Shown in pieces: positions 14,665-24,612 of a stretch of DNA of 64,000 nucleotides. Both the position numbers and the translations under genes were made by a program. Numbering within the stretch: position 1 is the stretch's first letter; each line of letters begins with the position of its first letter. The notes under the pieces were generated by a model that worked only from the letters and a program-made list of their open reading frames with translations, was not told where the DNA came from and did not search any database. The DNA is from Bacillota bacterium. Its GTDB lineage: Bacteria; Bacillota; SHA-98; UBA4971. The DNA lies in the NCBI GenBank assembly GCA_030024085.1, contig JASEJE010000004.1, positions 1 through 64,000 of the forward strand. Reading direction: 5' to 3'.

Positions 14665-14940
14665 CGAGTTTTCCACAGAGTTTTCCACAGGTGTGAAAAA
14701 CTCTGCGGGAAGGGAAGATGCACAGGAAATCCATAGGTTGTCCACACGTTATCCACAGAAACTGTGGATAACATGACCGAAGGCCACGGGGGCTTTCCGC
14801 CGACGGAAATGGCGTGTAGCTCGGCATTAGAGATATCCACAACGGATTCCGGAAAGTGCTGAAATGCTTGTGGCGTCGTCACCCAAAACATCAACAGGTT
14901 ACCCACAGAGTTATCCACAGCCTGTGAATAACTCTGTGTG
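14665..14940. promoter_or_regulatory. DnaA-box cluster upstream of dnaA (oriC sub-region)
   Basis: Exact TTATCCACA at 14749-14757, 14763-14771 (rc) and 14911-14919, with TTTTCCACA x2, ATATCCACA, TTACCCACA and TGTGAATAA variants. Confidence 0.88.
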
Positions 14941-15374
14941 AAACTGGGAATCCTGTACTGTTGGTCAGCACGCGTGGAAAGTATGGAAAAGCCTCCGCAA
15001 CCATATTAGCAGAGGTTTTCCAGCGAGGCAAGGGGCGGAGCGGGGCGAGACAGGGCGGTACAGGAACGTATGTGAAGGCGCTGAGGAGCGTCAGGGAGCC
15101 GGGGAAGGAAAGCGGTGGGTTTCGGAAAGGCTGAGGAAAAGGCGGCCGAGGTGGTGGAACGAGGGGGATAGGGTGCGGAGGTGGGCTGAGCCGACGCCGT
15201 TGAGGGCGTGCGTGGCGGGCGAAGCGGGGGGAGGAGGTAGAGAATGTGCGGAGGCGTAGACTGGCGTGGCGACGCGGAATGCAGCGCCGGTGGGCGATGC
15301 GTGACGGAGTTCGGGCGAGGGCGGCCGAAAGCTGGGGGAAGCGGGCAATTGCGGTTGCAGGCAAGCGCCTACCC

Positions 15375-15403
15375 TTGACACGCAGGAAGACCTTGGCTAT
15401 AAT
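15375..15403 (+). promoter_or_regulatory. Consensus sigma-A-type promoter upstream of rpmH
   Basis: TTGACA - 17 bp - TATAAT exact. Confidence 0.88.
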
Positions 15404-15472
15404 TTGGCTGGCGTACCTACGTTTACGCTTACGCTGTGGAATGGGTTCGATGCGGGAGGCCTGGGGAGAGAC

Positions 15473-15607
15473 ATGAAAAGGACTTATCAGCCTAAAGTCA
15501 GGCGGCGCAGCAAGATTCATGGTTTCATGAAAAGGATGGCGACGAGGGCCGGGCGCCTGGTGCTCAAGAGAAGGCGCGCGAAAGGGAGAAAGCGGCTATC
15601 GGCGTAG
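15473..15607 (+). CDS. rpmH: 50S ribosomal protein L34
   Basis: [44 protein letters not shown]. Confidence 0.98.
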   Translation: MKRTYQPKVRRRSKIHGFMKRMATRAGRLVLKRRRAKGRKRLSA

Positions 15608-15637
15608 TGTCGAAAGGGGAGTCGCAGAAGCTGCGGG

Positions 15638-16000
15638 GTGCACACGATGCCGAAGAGCGAGCGGCTCCGCAAGAGCAGGGATTTCACGAGGATCTTCGAG
15701 CACGGAAAGTCCCTTCCTGGCAGCCGGGTTGTGGTGTACTATCTTGAAAACGGCCTTTCATTCAACCGCGTCGGGATCGCTGTAAGCAGGCGTCTCGGCG
15801 GGGCCGTTGAAAGGAACCGTCTGAAAAGGGTCGTGAAAGAGGCTTACCGGGCGAGCGAGGCGGCACTTCGACAGGGCCTGGACCTTGTGCTGTTACCCAG
15901 GTCGAAAGCGAAGACCGCCTCTTTTCAAGAGGTGAAAGACGAGCTTCTGTGGATCCTTTCAGAGTGCGGGGCCCTACGAAAGGGCGACGAGGAAAAGTGA
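15638..16000 (+). CDS. rnpA: Ribonuclease P protein component
   Basis: [13 protein letters not shown] motif; after rpmH. Confidence 0.93.
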   Translation: MHTMPKSERLRKSRDFTRIFEHGKSLPGSRVVVYYLENGLSFNRVGIAVSRRLGGAVERNRLKRVVKEAYRASEAALRQGLDLVLLPRSKAKTASFQEVKDELLWILSECGALRKGDEEK

Positions 16001-16005
16001 AAGGC

Positions 16006-16272
16006 ATGCAAGGCTGGGGAGAAATCGCACGGGCGATGACAAGAGCCGCGTCGCAGGCAGTGAAGACCGTAGCTCTCCTCGGCGTCGGGTTTTACAGGAA
16101 GTGGCTCTCGCCGCTGAAGGCGAGGCCCACGTGCAGGTTCTACCCCACGTGCTCGGCGTATGCGTATCAGGCCATACAGAAACATGGGGTGTTCAAGGGC
16201 GGTTATCTTGCAGTAAGGCGGATCGTAAAGTGCCATCCATTCCATCCCGGGGGGTACGACCCGGTGCCGTAA
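16006..16272 (+). CDS. yidD: Membrane protein insertion efficiency factor YidD
   Basis: [32 protein letters not shown]...[13 protein letters not shown]. Confidence 0.95.
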   Translation: MQGWGEIARAMTRAASQAVKTVALLGVGFYRKWLSPLKARPTCRFYPTCSAYAYQAIQKHGVFKGGYLAVRRIVKCHPFHPGGYDPVP

Positions 16273-16311
16273 GGAAGCCGGGGATGGAGAAGCGACAGGA
16301 GGGGGCTGTTT

Positions 16312-17013
16312 TTGACTCTCACTGGCATTGTCAACTCTATAGTTCAGTTCCTCCGGGATGTGACAGGCAGCGACGGACTGGCTATCATTGCGCTGACCAT
16401 CCTGTTGAAGGTAGTGACGTATCCGCTCACGGTCAAGCAGACCAGGGCCATGGAGGAGATGAAGATCCTCCAGCCCAAGGTGAAGGAATTACAAGACAAG
16501 TACAAGTCGCAGCCGGAGGAGATGCAGAAGAGGGTAATGGAGCTCTACCGGGAGCACAAGGTGAACCCTCTGGGCGGCTGTTGGCCGACTCTCATCCAGT
16601 TGCCGATCATCTGGGCGCTTTTCGCCGCGCTCAGAACGTACCCTTTTCAAGAACGCTTTCTCTGGATGCCAAACCTGGGGAAGCCTGACGTGATCCTGGC
16701 GGTGCTCGCAGGAGTAGCGACATACTTCCAGTCGGCGATGATGAGTACGGACCCGAGCCAGAAGATGATGAACCTCATCATGCCCGCCTTCATCATCTGG
16801 ATCAGCCTGAGCTTTCCTGCAGGCGTCACACTGTACTGGGTGGTCACCACGATCCTGGCAGCGGCGCAGCAATGGTGGATGGGCAGGCAGGTTGCGCGCA
16901 CCGGGCTCGTGGTCGAGACGATAACCCGGCCGACGAAAGGGAGCGTCCCGAAGGCCGTTTTGCCGAAGCCGCAGGAACCTGAGGGGGAGTCCGGGCATGG
17001 TACAGAGCGTTGA
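16312..17013 (+). CDS. yidC: YidC/Oxa1 membrane insertase
   Basis: GLAIIALTILLKVVTYPLTVKQTRAMEEMKILQPKVKELQDKYK; order rpmH-rnpA-yidD-yidC. Confidence 0.95.
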   Translation: MTLTGIVNSIVQFLRDVTGSDGLAIIALTILLKVVTYPLTVKQTRAMEEMKILQPKVKELQDKYKSQPEEMQKRVMELYREHKVNPLGGCWPTLIQLPIIWALFAALRTYPFQERFLWMPNLGKPDVILAVLAGVATYFQSAMMSTDPSQKMMNLIMPAFIIWISLSFPAGVTLYWVVTTILAAAQQWWMGRQVARTGLVVETITRPTKGSVPKAVLPKPQEPEGESGHGTER

Positions 17014-17665
17014 AAAGTCCGGCAGGACAATCGAGGAAGCCGTCGAGGAGGCTCTCGGTGAGCTGGGCCTGACCCGCGACAGGGTTGAGATCGAGGTGCT
17101 CGAGGAGCCCGCGAGAGGCCTGCTCGGGATCGTCGGCCAGAGGCCGGCGCGCGTCAGGGTGACGGCCAGGGCTGAAGAGGTGGACGTAGCAGAGAAGGCC
17201 ACGGAATTCCTGAGGGGTTTGCTCGGGCACATGGGGTTCGTGGGTGTCTCCGTGACTGCTCGCGAGGGCGACGGGGTGCTCCGCCTCGACGTGGAGGGAA
17301 GAGAGCTGGGGAGCCTCATCGGAAGGCGTGGAGCCACCCTCGATGCCGTCCAGTACCTGGTAAACCTTGTGGCCAGTCGGCACGCCCGGGCGGGTGGCCG
17401 TGGCGCAGGGGAGCAGGAAGAGCGCCTCAGGATAATCGTGGACGCCGAGGGATACCGGGAGAAGCGGGCGCGGTCCCTGGAGAGGCTGGCCCGGGCCGTG
17501 GCGGAGCGAGTGCGCAGAGAGGGCAGGCAGGTCGCGCTCGAGCCGATGAACCCCATGGAGCGCCGCATAATCCACCTGGCCGTGCAGGACTATGAAGGCG
17601 TGACGTCGTTCAGTGAGGGCGAGGAGCCTTATAGGCGTGTGGTGATAGCCCCCGAGAAGCTGTGA
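16997..17665 (+). CDS. jag: Jag/KhpB family RNA-binding protein
   Basis: Jag_N-like start, GSLIGRRGATLDAVQYLVNLVASR KH motif, R3H-like C-terminus. Confidence 0.92.
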   Translation: MVQSVEKSGRTIEEAVEEALGELGLTRDRVEIEVLEEPARGLLGIVGQRPARVRVTARAEEVDVAEKATEFLRGLLGHMGFVGVSVTAREGDGVLRLDVEGRELGSLIGRRGATLDAVQYLVNLVASRHARAGGRGAGEQEERLRIIVDAEGYREKRARSLERLARAVAERVRREGRQVALEPMNPMERRIIHLAVQDYEGVTSFSEGEEPYRRVVIAPEKL

Positions 17666-17844
17666 GACGCGGCGTATGTGGGCGCATGTAGACGCAGGGC
17701 TGGAGCATGGTGCAGGCACCGCTGTCAGGACGTGTGGAGACGTAGCCGCGGGGAATGACGGAGCTGGCTGAGTGGCCAGCGACCGAGGATCGGGTGTGGC
17801 GGATATGAGGCATGAGAAGCCTGCGCCGCTCAACCTTTTTGAGG

Positions 17845-17872
17845 AATGCGTGTCTTTGGGGGCACGCATTTT
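17845..17872 (+). terminator. Possible hairpin terminator between jag and mnmE
   Basis: AATGCGTG - 10 nt - CACGCATT followed by TT. Confidence 0.4.
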
Positions 17873-18009
17873 CAGTTGGGTCGGCCCTCTCGCAGCCAGG
17901 CGCAGGTTGAGGAGGCCGCCGGTTTGCTCTACGCCGGCCGTCACCTGACCGCAATACAGCAGCGCCCGGGAAATGTGTCGGCTGCGCCCGAGGCGGCGTG
18001 TGAGGACTG

Positions 18010-19452
18010 ATGGGGGCGAGTGCCAGGAAGGGGTCCATATTGCACATGGAGGGGCGCGGTTTTGCCGGGAACGACACAATAGCAGCCATCTCCACCCCTC
18101 TCGGTGAGGGCGGCATCGGGATCGTCCGTATCAGCGGGCCGGAGGCTTTCCAGATCGGGTCCAGGCTCTTCCGCGATCCATCGGGGAGGCGGCGCCGCGC
18201 GCTAAAAGCGTGGCGTCTGAGATACGGGGTCGTGGTGGATCCTGAGACGGGCGAGGAGATAGACGAGGCGCTCGCAAGCGCGATGCCTGCCCCGCACAGC
18301 TTCACCCGTGAGGATGTGGTGGAATTCAGTTGCCACGGCGGCATCGGGCCGCTTACGCGGGTGCTGGATGCCGTGCTGCGGTGCGGAGCCCGCCTCGCGG
18401 AGCCCGGGGAGTTCACGAGGCGAGCCTTCCTTTCGGGGAGGATCGACCTCGCGCAGGCCGAGGCGGTCATCGAGATCGTGAGGGCAAAGACAGACTCGGC
18501 TCGGAGGCTGGCGCTCGCGAACCTGAGGGGCGGCCTCTCAGCAACGGTGGGGGCGATCCGCGACGATGTGGTCGGGCTCCTGGCGGAGATCGAGGCTGCC
18601 GTGGACTTCCCCGAGGACGACGTGGCGGCGCCGGACCGCGCCGAGATCGTGCGTCGGGCGCGGGATATGGAGACGAGGTTGCGGGATGTGGCAGTCAGGG
18701 CGCGGCGCGGACAGGTGTACCGCGACGGGGTGACCGTGGCCATCGTGGGCCGTCCCAACGTCGGAAAGTCGAGCCTGTTGAACGCCCTTGTGGGGCGTGC
18801 GATGGCCATCGTCACGGACGTCCCGGGGACGACGCGCGATGCCGTCGAGGACTGGACCAGCATGGAGGGCGTGCCGGTGAGGCTCGTGGACACCGCGGGG
18901 CTCCGGGAGACGGAGGACCCCGTGGAGCGGCTTGGGGTTGAGCGGGCCGAAGAGCGCCTTGATGAGGCGGACCTCGCCATCGTGGTGATCGACGGGAGCG
19001 CCCCGTTGAGCAACGAGGACGTTGCCGTGCTGGGGCGTGCGAGCAGAGGGGCGGGGGGCGGCGTGGTCGCCCTCAACAAGAGTGACCTTCCGCAGGTGAT
19101 GACGGAGAGAGATGTGGCGCCGCATGCGCGCGGGATGCCTGTAGTGCCGGTCAGCGCCAGGGAGGGGACCGGCATCGATGCCCTGGAGAAAACCATTGCG
19201 GCGCTGGCCCTGGGCAGGGTTGCGGGCGTGAGCGAGGGCGGCGTGATGGCGAGCACGCGGCAGCGGGAGGCCCTGGAGCGGGCGGCGAGAGCCCTGGGCG
19301 ATGTGGCATGCGGCGTGGACGAAGGAACGCCGTGCGACCTTGCGGCCATCGACGTCCGGGAGGCTCTGTTCTGGCTCGACCAAATCACGGGGCGGTCGGC
19401 ATCCGATGACGTGCTGGACAGGATATTCTCTGAGTTCTGCATAGGTAAATGA
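18010..19452 (+). CDS. mnmE: tRNA modification GTPase MnmE
   Basis: DTIAAISTPLGEGGIGIVRISG, GRPNVGKSSLLNALVGRAMAIVTDVPGTTRD, C-terminal FCIGK. Confidence 0.97.
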   Translation: MGASARKGSILHMEGRGFAGNDTIAAISTPLGEGGIGIVRISGPEAFQIGSRLFRDPSGRRRRALKAWRLRYGVVVDPETGEEIDEALASAMPAPHSFTREDVVEFSCHGGIGPLTRVLDAVLRCGARLAEPGEFTRRAFLSGRIDLAQAEAVIEIVRAKTDSARRLALANLRGGLSATVGAIRDDVVGLLAEIEAAVDFPEDDVAAPDRAEIVRRARDMETRLRDVAVRARRGQVYRDGVTVAIVGRPNVGKSSLLNALVGRAMAIVTDVPGTTRDAVEDWTSMEGVPVRLVDTAGLRETEDPVERLGVERAEERLDEADLAIVVIDGSAPLSNEDVAVLGRASRGAGGGVVALNKSDLPQVMTERDVAPHARGMPVVPVSAREGTGIDALEKTIAALALGRVAGVSEGGVMASTRQREALERAARALGDVACGVDEGTPCDLAAIDVREALFWLDQITGRSASDDVLDRIFSEFCIGK

Positions 19453-19461
19453 GGGAGGGAG

Positions 19462-21388
19462 GTGTCAGCGGAGGTGAAGGGCCGGGCTGCTGATGTCATA
19501 GTCGTGGGCGGAGGCCACGCCGGGTGCGAGGCAGCGCTGGCGTGCGCACGCATGGGCGCAAGCGTGCTTCTGCTGACCCTCGGATGGGACGGGGTGGCAG
19601 CCATGCCGTGCAACCCGTCCATCGGTGGGCCGGGCAAGGCTCAGCTGGTGCGGGAGATAGATGCGCTCGGCGGGGAGATGGGCAGGAGCATCGACGCCGC
19701 CTACCTGCAGATGAGGCTGCTCAACACGGGGAAGGGGCCGGCGGTGCGGGTCCCTGCGTGCGCAGGCGGACAAGGCTGCCTACGGGGCGAGGATGCGTGA
19801 GGCGCTGCTGCATGAGGCGAACCTCAGAGTGGAGACGGCGCACGTCGTGGGCATCGAGGTCGACCCGGACGGCGCGGCCGGGGGCGTCGTGACTCGGGAG
19901 CACGGGTCCCTGCGGGCAGCGGCAGTGATTATCGCGACCGGCACATACCTGGGCGGGAAGGTTTACGTCGGGGACCAGTCCTGGTGCTCGGGGCCGCAGG
20001 GACAGCGCGCCGCTGTTGAGCTTGGGCGCGGGCTGGCGCTGCTGGGTCTCAGGCTGACGAGGTTCAAGACTGGGACGTCGCCAAGGGTCCGGCGAGACAG
20101 CGTCGACGTGAGCAAGACCGAGGAGCAGCGCGGCGAGGTGCTCCCGTTCGGGTTCTCGTTCGAGACCCGCGGAACGCGCCCGGACCAGGAACTGTGCTGG
20201 CTTACGTATACAACGGCGCGCACTCACGAGATAATCCGCGCGAACCTGGGGAGGGCGCCGCTATTCACCGGGGCCATCACCGGGCGCGGCCCGCGCTACT
20301 GCCCGTCCGTGGAGACGAAGGTGGTGCAGTTTCCGGCGAGGGAGAGGCACCAGGTGTTCCTGGAGCCGGAGACGAAAGACGGCGACATCATGTATCTCGG
20401 AGGGCTGTCCACAAGCCTCCCTGCGGACGTGCAGGAGGAGATGGTCCATAGCGTGCCGGGGCTGGAGGAGGCGGAGATCGTCCGGCCGGGGTACGCGATA
20501 GAGTACGACTGTCTCGTGCCGACGGAGCTTACGCCGTCCCTGGAGACCAAGAAGGTCCCGGGGCTTTTCACGGCGGGGCAGATAAACGGGACGTCCGGGT
20601 ATGAGGAGGCAGCAAGCCAGGGCCTCATCGCCGGGATCAACGCGGTCCTGAAGATCCGGGGCATGGAACCGTTCGTGCTGGAGCGTTCGGACGCTTACAT
20701 CGGCGTGCTCATCGATGACCTGGTGACGAAGGGAACCAGTGAGCCGTACAGAGTGATGACGTCGCGGGCGGAGTACCGGCTGTCCCTCAGGCAAGATAAC
20801 GCAGACCTGCGCCTGACTGAGAAAGGATACCGGCTCGGGCTCGTCCGGCCGGAGCGGTACGAGATGTTCCTTACGAGGCGGAGGCAGATCGAGCAAGAGA
20901 TGAGGCGCCTCGTGAGCATGGTCGTTCCGGGGGACGCCGCCACCGCGCGGACGCTGGCGACCATCGGGACGACGCCCCTGCAGTCGGAGACGACCCTCGG
21001 GGACCTTCTTGCGAGGCCGGAGGTGACCTACGAGAGCCTGGCACCCATCGACCGGGAGCGGCCGCGGTTACCGGTGGACGTGGTCCAGGTGGTGGAGATA
21101 GAACTCAAGTACGCGGGATATATAAGGAAGCAGAGGGACCAGATAGAGCGGGCGAGGCGACTCGAGGCGCGGATCATCCCGCCGTGTGTGGACTACTGGT
21201 CGATAGCCGGCCTATCGCGGGAGGCGCGCGAGAGGCTTTCCGATATCCGGCCGAGGTCGATAGGCCAGGCGGCGCGGGTATCCGGTGTGTCGCCTGCGGA
21301 CATCATGGCGTTGCTTGCGTATATCGAGGCCAGGCGGTATCACGACAAGACCGGCGAGAGGGATGCAGGCCAGGCGGCGGGTTGCTAA
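19462..21388 (+). pseudogene. mnmG: tRNA uridine-5-carboxymethylaminomethyl modification enzyme MnmG, split by an apparent +1 frameshift near 19750
   Basis: ORFs 19462-19800 and 19793-21388 are consecutive parts of MnmG ([33 protein letters not shown]...); removing one base restores [31 protein letters not shown]. Confidence 0.88.
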
Positions 21389-21446
21389 GTATGGCGTCAT
21401 AAGTTTGCGCCATCTTCCCTGACGGTGTTGAGGTTGCCGGTGCTTG
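21385..21446 (+). repeat. Type-A half element (left arm only), abutting a type-B element
   Basis: CTAAGTATGGCGTCATAAGTTTGCGCCATCTTCC...TTGCCGGTGCTTG. Confidence 0.85.
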
Positions 21447-21600
21447 CTAAGTGAGGGTGCAGAAATGCTCCCGCCTTCTGGGAGGGGTTGCCGGTGATTG
21501 CACGAGGGGTGTCAAAATCCGGCCACTGGCCAGACGGGCCGGATTTTGGCGAAGCGCGCTCCGCTTGGGGCGCCGTCCCCGAGTGCAACACCGGCAACCC
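21447..21600 (+). repeat. Type-B palindromic element lacking its right arm
   Basis: CTAAGTGAGGGTGCAGAAATGCTC arm, core TTGCCGGTGATTGCACGAGGGG...GAGTGCAACACCGGCAACCC. Confidence 0.88.
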
Positions 21601-21664
21601 GGAGGCTTCTGCGAGGCCGCCGCGGGTCCGCAGAGGCCATGCTCGGGGATGGAAGGTGCGGGCG

Positions 21665-22432
21665 GTGGACTTTACGGGAACGCTCGAAAGCGGCGCGAAG
21701 GAGCTTGGCATCGATCTCGACTCCCGGGTGCTCGGGCTCTTAGGACGCTACTACGAAGAGATTGTCGAGTGGAGCGGGCGGGTAAACCTCACGGCGATCG
21801 AGGGTGAGGAGGAGGCCGCCGTCAAGCACTTCCTCGACTCGCTCACGTGCCTTCTTGCCGTTGACCTCCCCGCAGGGAGCAGCGTGGTTGACGTCGGGAG
21901 CGGGGCGGGGTTTCCAGGGGTCGTGCTGAAGGTAGCCCGGCCCCAGATCAAGCTTACTCTCGTTGAGGCATCCCGCAAGCGGGCCGAATTTCTGGAGCAC
22001 GTCGTGGGCGTGCTCGGTCTTGGAGATGTGCAGGTGATATGGGACCGCGCAGAGCAAGTCGGCCGCGCAGCGGAGCATCGCGAAACCTATGACGTGGCGA
22101 CGGCCCGGGCTGTCGCGGAGATGGCGGTGCTGGCTGAGCTGTGCCTTCCGCTGGTCAGAATCGGCGGAGTCCTGGTGGCGCAAAAAGGACCCGGCGCGAG
22201 CGAGGAGATGGAAGCCGCTGCCGCGGCGCTCGACGCCATGGGGGGACGGGTGGAACGGCTTACGCGTGTGTCGCTCCCGCTAGGATATGGCGAGAGAACG
22301 CTGGTGGTGATCGCGAAGGGGTCGCCCACGCCCGACAAGTATCCGAGGCGGCCTGGAATCCCGGAGAAGCGGCCCATCAAAACCCGTCAAATCGGAGTTA
22401 CGCCGACGATCCCGGTCATTGACGTGGACTAA
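21665..22432 (+). CDS. rsmG: 16S rRNA (guanine527-N7)-methyltransferase RsmG
   Basis: VVDVGSGAGFPGVVLKVARPQIKLTLVEASRKRAEFLEHV; ORF open upstream to 21488 through the repeat, GTG 21665 is the plausible start. Confidence 0.93.
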   Translation: MDFTGTLESGAKELGIDLDSRVLGLLGRYYEEIVEWSGRVNLTAIEGEEEAAVKHFLDSLTCLLAVDLPAGSSVVDVGSGAGFPGVVLKVARPQIKLTLVEASRKRAEFLEHVVGVLGLGDVQVIWDRAEQVGRAAEHRETYDVATARAVAEMAVLAELCLPLVRIGGVLVAQKGPGASEEMEAAAAALDAMGGRVERLTRVSLPLGYGERTLVVIAKGSPTPDKYPRRPGIPEKRPIKTRQIGVTPTIPVIDVD

Positions 22433-22641
22433 GTATGGCGCCATAAGTCTGCGCCATCTTCCCTGACGGTGTTGGGGTTGCCGGTGCTTGCTAGGGCGGG
22501 GCGTCGAGAATTTGGCTAGCCTTAAGCGCCAAATTCGAACGGGGCGCGCCGCAAGCGCGCCGTCCCCGGAGGGCAACACCGGCAACCCTGGACAGGACTC
22601 ACCCGATGAAAAGTAGCGCGAACTTGTGGCGATCTACTTAG
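22429..22641 (+). repeat. Type-A palindromic element, full length (213 bp)
   Basis: CTAAGTATGGCGCCATAAGTCTGCGCC ... GGCGATCTACTTAG with core TTGCCGGTG...CACCGGCAA. Confidence 0.92.
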
Positions 22642-22933
22642 CTGGCGTACAGCGAGTTTGCGACCGCCTTTGCGTCGGCATCGAAGCTCATGCCGGATTC
22701 GCAGGCCGCCAAAGCGCACAGGTGACGGTACTCCTCTGGAGTTGGTGCGCGCTCCACGATCTCACGCCGGGCTGTCAAGAATGTTACCTCCCTGCTGTTT
22801 GGGGGTTTTTGATGAATTCGCCATGCATCCGGCGTAGTCCTGCCGGGTAGTTTCTTGGCGCACGGGTGGGGAGGATCTGGGTTCCGGGCGACGAAATACT
22901 ATCGTACGGTTTTGGGGAAGAGGCGGCTCGGCG

Positions 22934-23848
22934 ATGAAGGATGAGCTTGCGCGCCTGATAGGGCTGCGCAGGAAGGGCGAGACAGGCGTAAAGGAAACCG
23001 TCAGGGAGATCCCGATAGACCTCGTCAGGCCCAACCCTTATCAGCCGCGGGAGAACTTCGACGAAGAGAGCTTGAAGGAGCTTTGTGACTCCATCAAAGA
23101 GCACGGTGTGATTCAGCCGGTTGTCCTGCGGCAGGCTGGAGAGCAGTACGAGGTCATCGTGGGTGAGAGACGACTTCGGGCGTGCCGGATGGCAGGCCTG
23201 CCGAGCGTGCCCGCGATCATCCGGGACATGTCCCCTATCGAAAGCGCCGAGGTCTCACTCATCGAGAATCTGCAGCGGAAGGACCTCAACGTCCTGGAGG
23301 AGGCCGCAGGCTATCAGAAGTTGCTTGGTGAGTTCGGGCTGACCCAGCAGGAGCTTGCGCGGCGCGTGGGCAAGAGCCAGTCCACCATAGCTAACAAGCT
23401 CAGGCTGCTGAAGCTCCCGGGCGCGGTGATCGACGCTCTTGGGCGAGAGATGATATCCGAGCGCCACGCGAGGGCCCTTTTGAGGCTGCCCGCCGAGCGG
23501 GATCAGATCGCGGTGCTGCAGCGCATCCTCGCCCAGGGCCTGACGGTGGGGCAGACGGAGGCCCTCATCGACCAGAAGCTGAACGATATCCGCCGGAGGC
23601 GCGCCAGGCGCAAGGTGCGCGGCCAGGATGGCGGTGCCGTGCGGGCGTTCAAGGACATCCGGGTGTTCCTGAACTCTGTGCGGGACGTGGTCAGGCAACT
23701 GAAGGCGACCGGCGTGAAAGTCGGTTTCGAGGAGACTGACGATGGCAAGGTCCTGGAACTCAGGATCCGGATCGCCAGGTCCAGGGATGATGGTGACGGT
23801 GATCCTGAGCGGCCGCCGGTTATCACATCTGCGGGGGCGTGTGATTGA
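22934..23848 (+). CDS. noc: Nucleoid occlusion protein Noc (ParB family)
   Basis: ParB/Noc CTPase motif GERRLRACR, SLIENLQRKDLNVLEEA; directly after rsmG as in B. subtilis; amphipathic N-terminus MKDELARLIGL. Confidence 0.88.
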   Translation: MKDELARLIGLRRKGETGVKETVREIPIDLVRPNPYQPRENFDEESLKELCDSIKEHGVIQPVVLRQAGEQYEVIVGERRLRACRMAGLPSVPAIIRDMSPIESAEVSLIENLQRKDLNVLEEAAGYQKLLGEFGLTQQELARRVGKSQSTIANKLRLLKLPGAVIDALGREMISERHARALLRLPAERDQIAVLQRILAQGLTVGQTEALIDQKLNDIRRRRARRKVRGQDGGAVRAFKDIRVFLNSVRDVVRQLKATGVKVGFEETDDGKVLELRIRIARSRDDGDGDPERPPVITSAGACD

Positions 23849-23850
23849 TC

Positions 23851-24612
23851 ATGGGTAAGGTAATGGCTGTGGTGAACCAGAAAGGCGGCGTCGGGAAGAG
23901 CACGACGGCGGTGAATCTCAGCGCGTGCATCGCCGTCCAGGGCGTGCCGGTCCTTCTTGTGGACGTTGATCCGCAGGGTAATGCCAGCAGCGGTGTGGGG
24001 GTTGACAAGGGGTCCACGAAACGCTGCGTCTACGATGCCATCATCAATGACCAACCCCTGGAGAGCCTCACGCTCGGGACGGCCATCGAGCACTTGAAAG
24101 TGGTGCCCGCCAGCATTCAGCTGGCTGGGGCGGAGATCGAACTCGTCTCAACCATGTCGCGAGAGGTGAGGCTGCGCAGGGCGCTCGATAGCGTGCGGGA
24201 CCGGTATACGTACGTCATAATTGACTGCCCGCCCTCACTGGGCTTGCTTACTCTGAACGCCCTGACGGCCGCGGATTCGGTGATAGTGCCCATCCAGTGC
24301 GAGTACTACGCCCTCGAGGGGCTGAGCCAGTTGCTCAACACCGTCCAGCTCGTTCAGAAGCACCTGAACCCCGCGCTGAAGCTGGAGGGCGTGGTTCTCA
24401 CCATGTATGACCCCCGCACAAACCTGTCGCAGCAGGTCATAGACGAGGTAAGGGGCTTCTTCAAGGACAAGGTGTACGCGACGGTCATCCCGAGGAACAT
24501 TCGCCTCAGTGAGGCACCCAGCTACGGGCGGCCGATCATCCTCTATGACGATAGATCGAAGGGTGCAGAGGCATATAGACAACTCGCGAAGGAAGTGATG
24601 GCCGGTGCCTAG
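23851..24612 (+). CDS. parA: Chromosome partitioning ATPase ParA/Soj
   Basis: VVNQKGGVGKSTTAVNLSACIA, YVIIDCPPSLGLLTLNAL. Confidence 0.97.
   Translation: MGKVMAVVNQKGGVGKSTTAVNLSACIAVQGVPVLLVDVDPQGNASSGVGVDKGSTKRCVYDAIINDQPLESLTLGTAIEHLKVVPASIQLAGAEIELVSTMSREVRLRRALDSVRDRYTYVIIDCPPSLGLLTLNALTAADSVIVPIQCEYYALEGLSQLLNTVQLVQKHLNPALKLEGVVLTMYDPRTNLSQQVIDEVRGFFKDKVYATVIPRNIRLSEAPSYGRPIILYDDRSKGAEAYRQLAKEVMAGA

Noticed and set aside
17610-19637. 675-aa minus-strand ORF opposite mnmE
   Set aside because: Antisense shadow ORF typical of high-GC coding DNA; Ser/Arg/Thr-rich with no domain character, while the plus strand encodes clear MnmE
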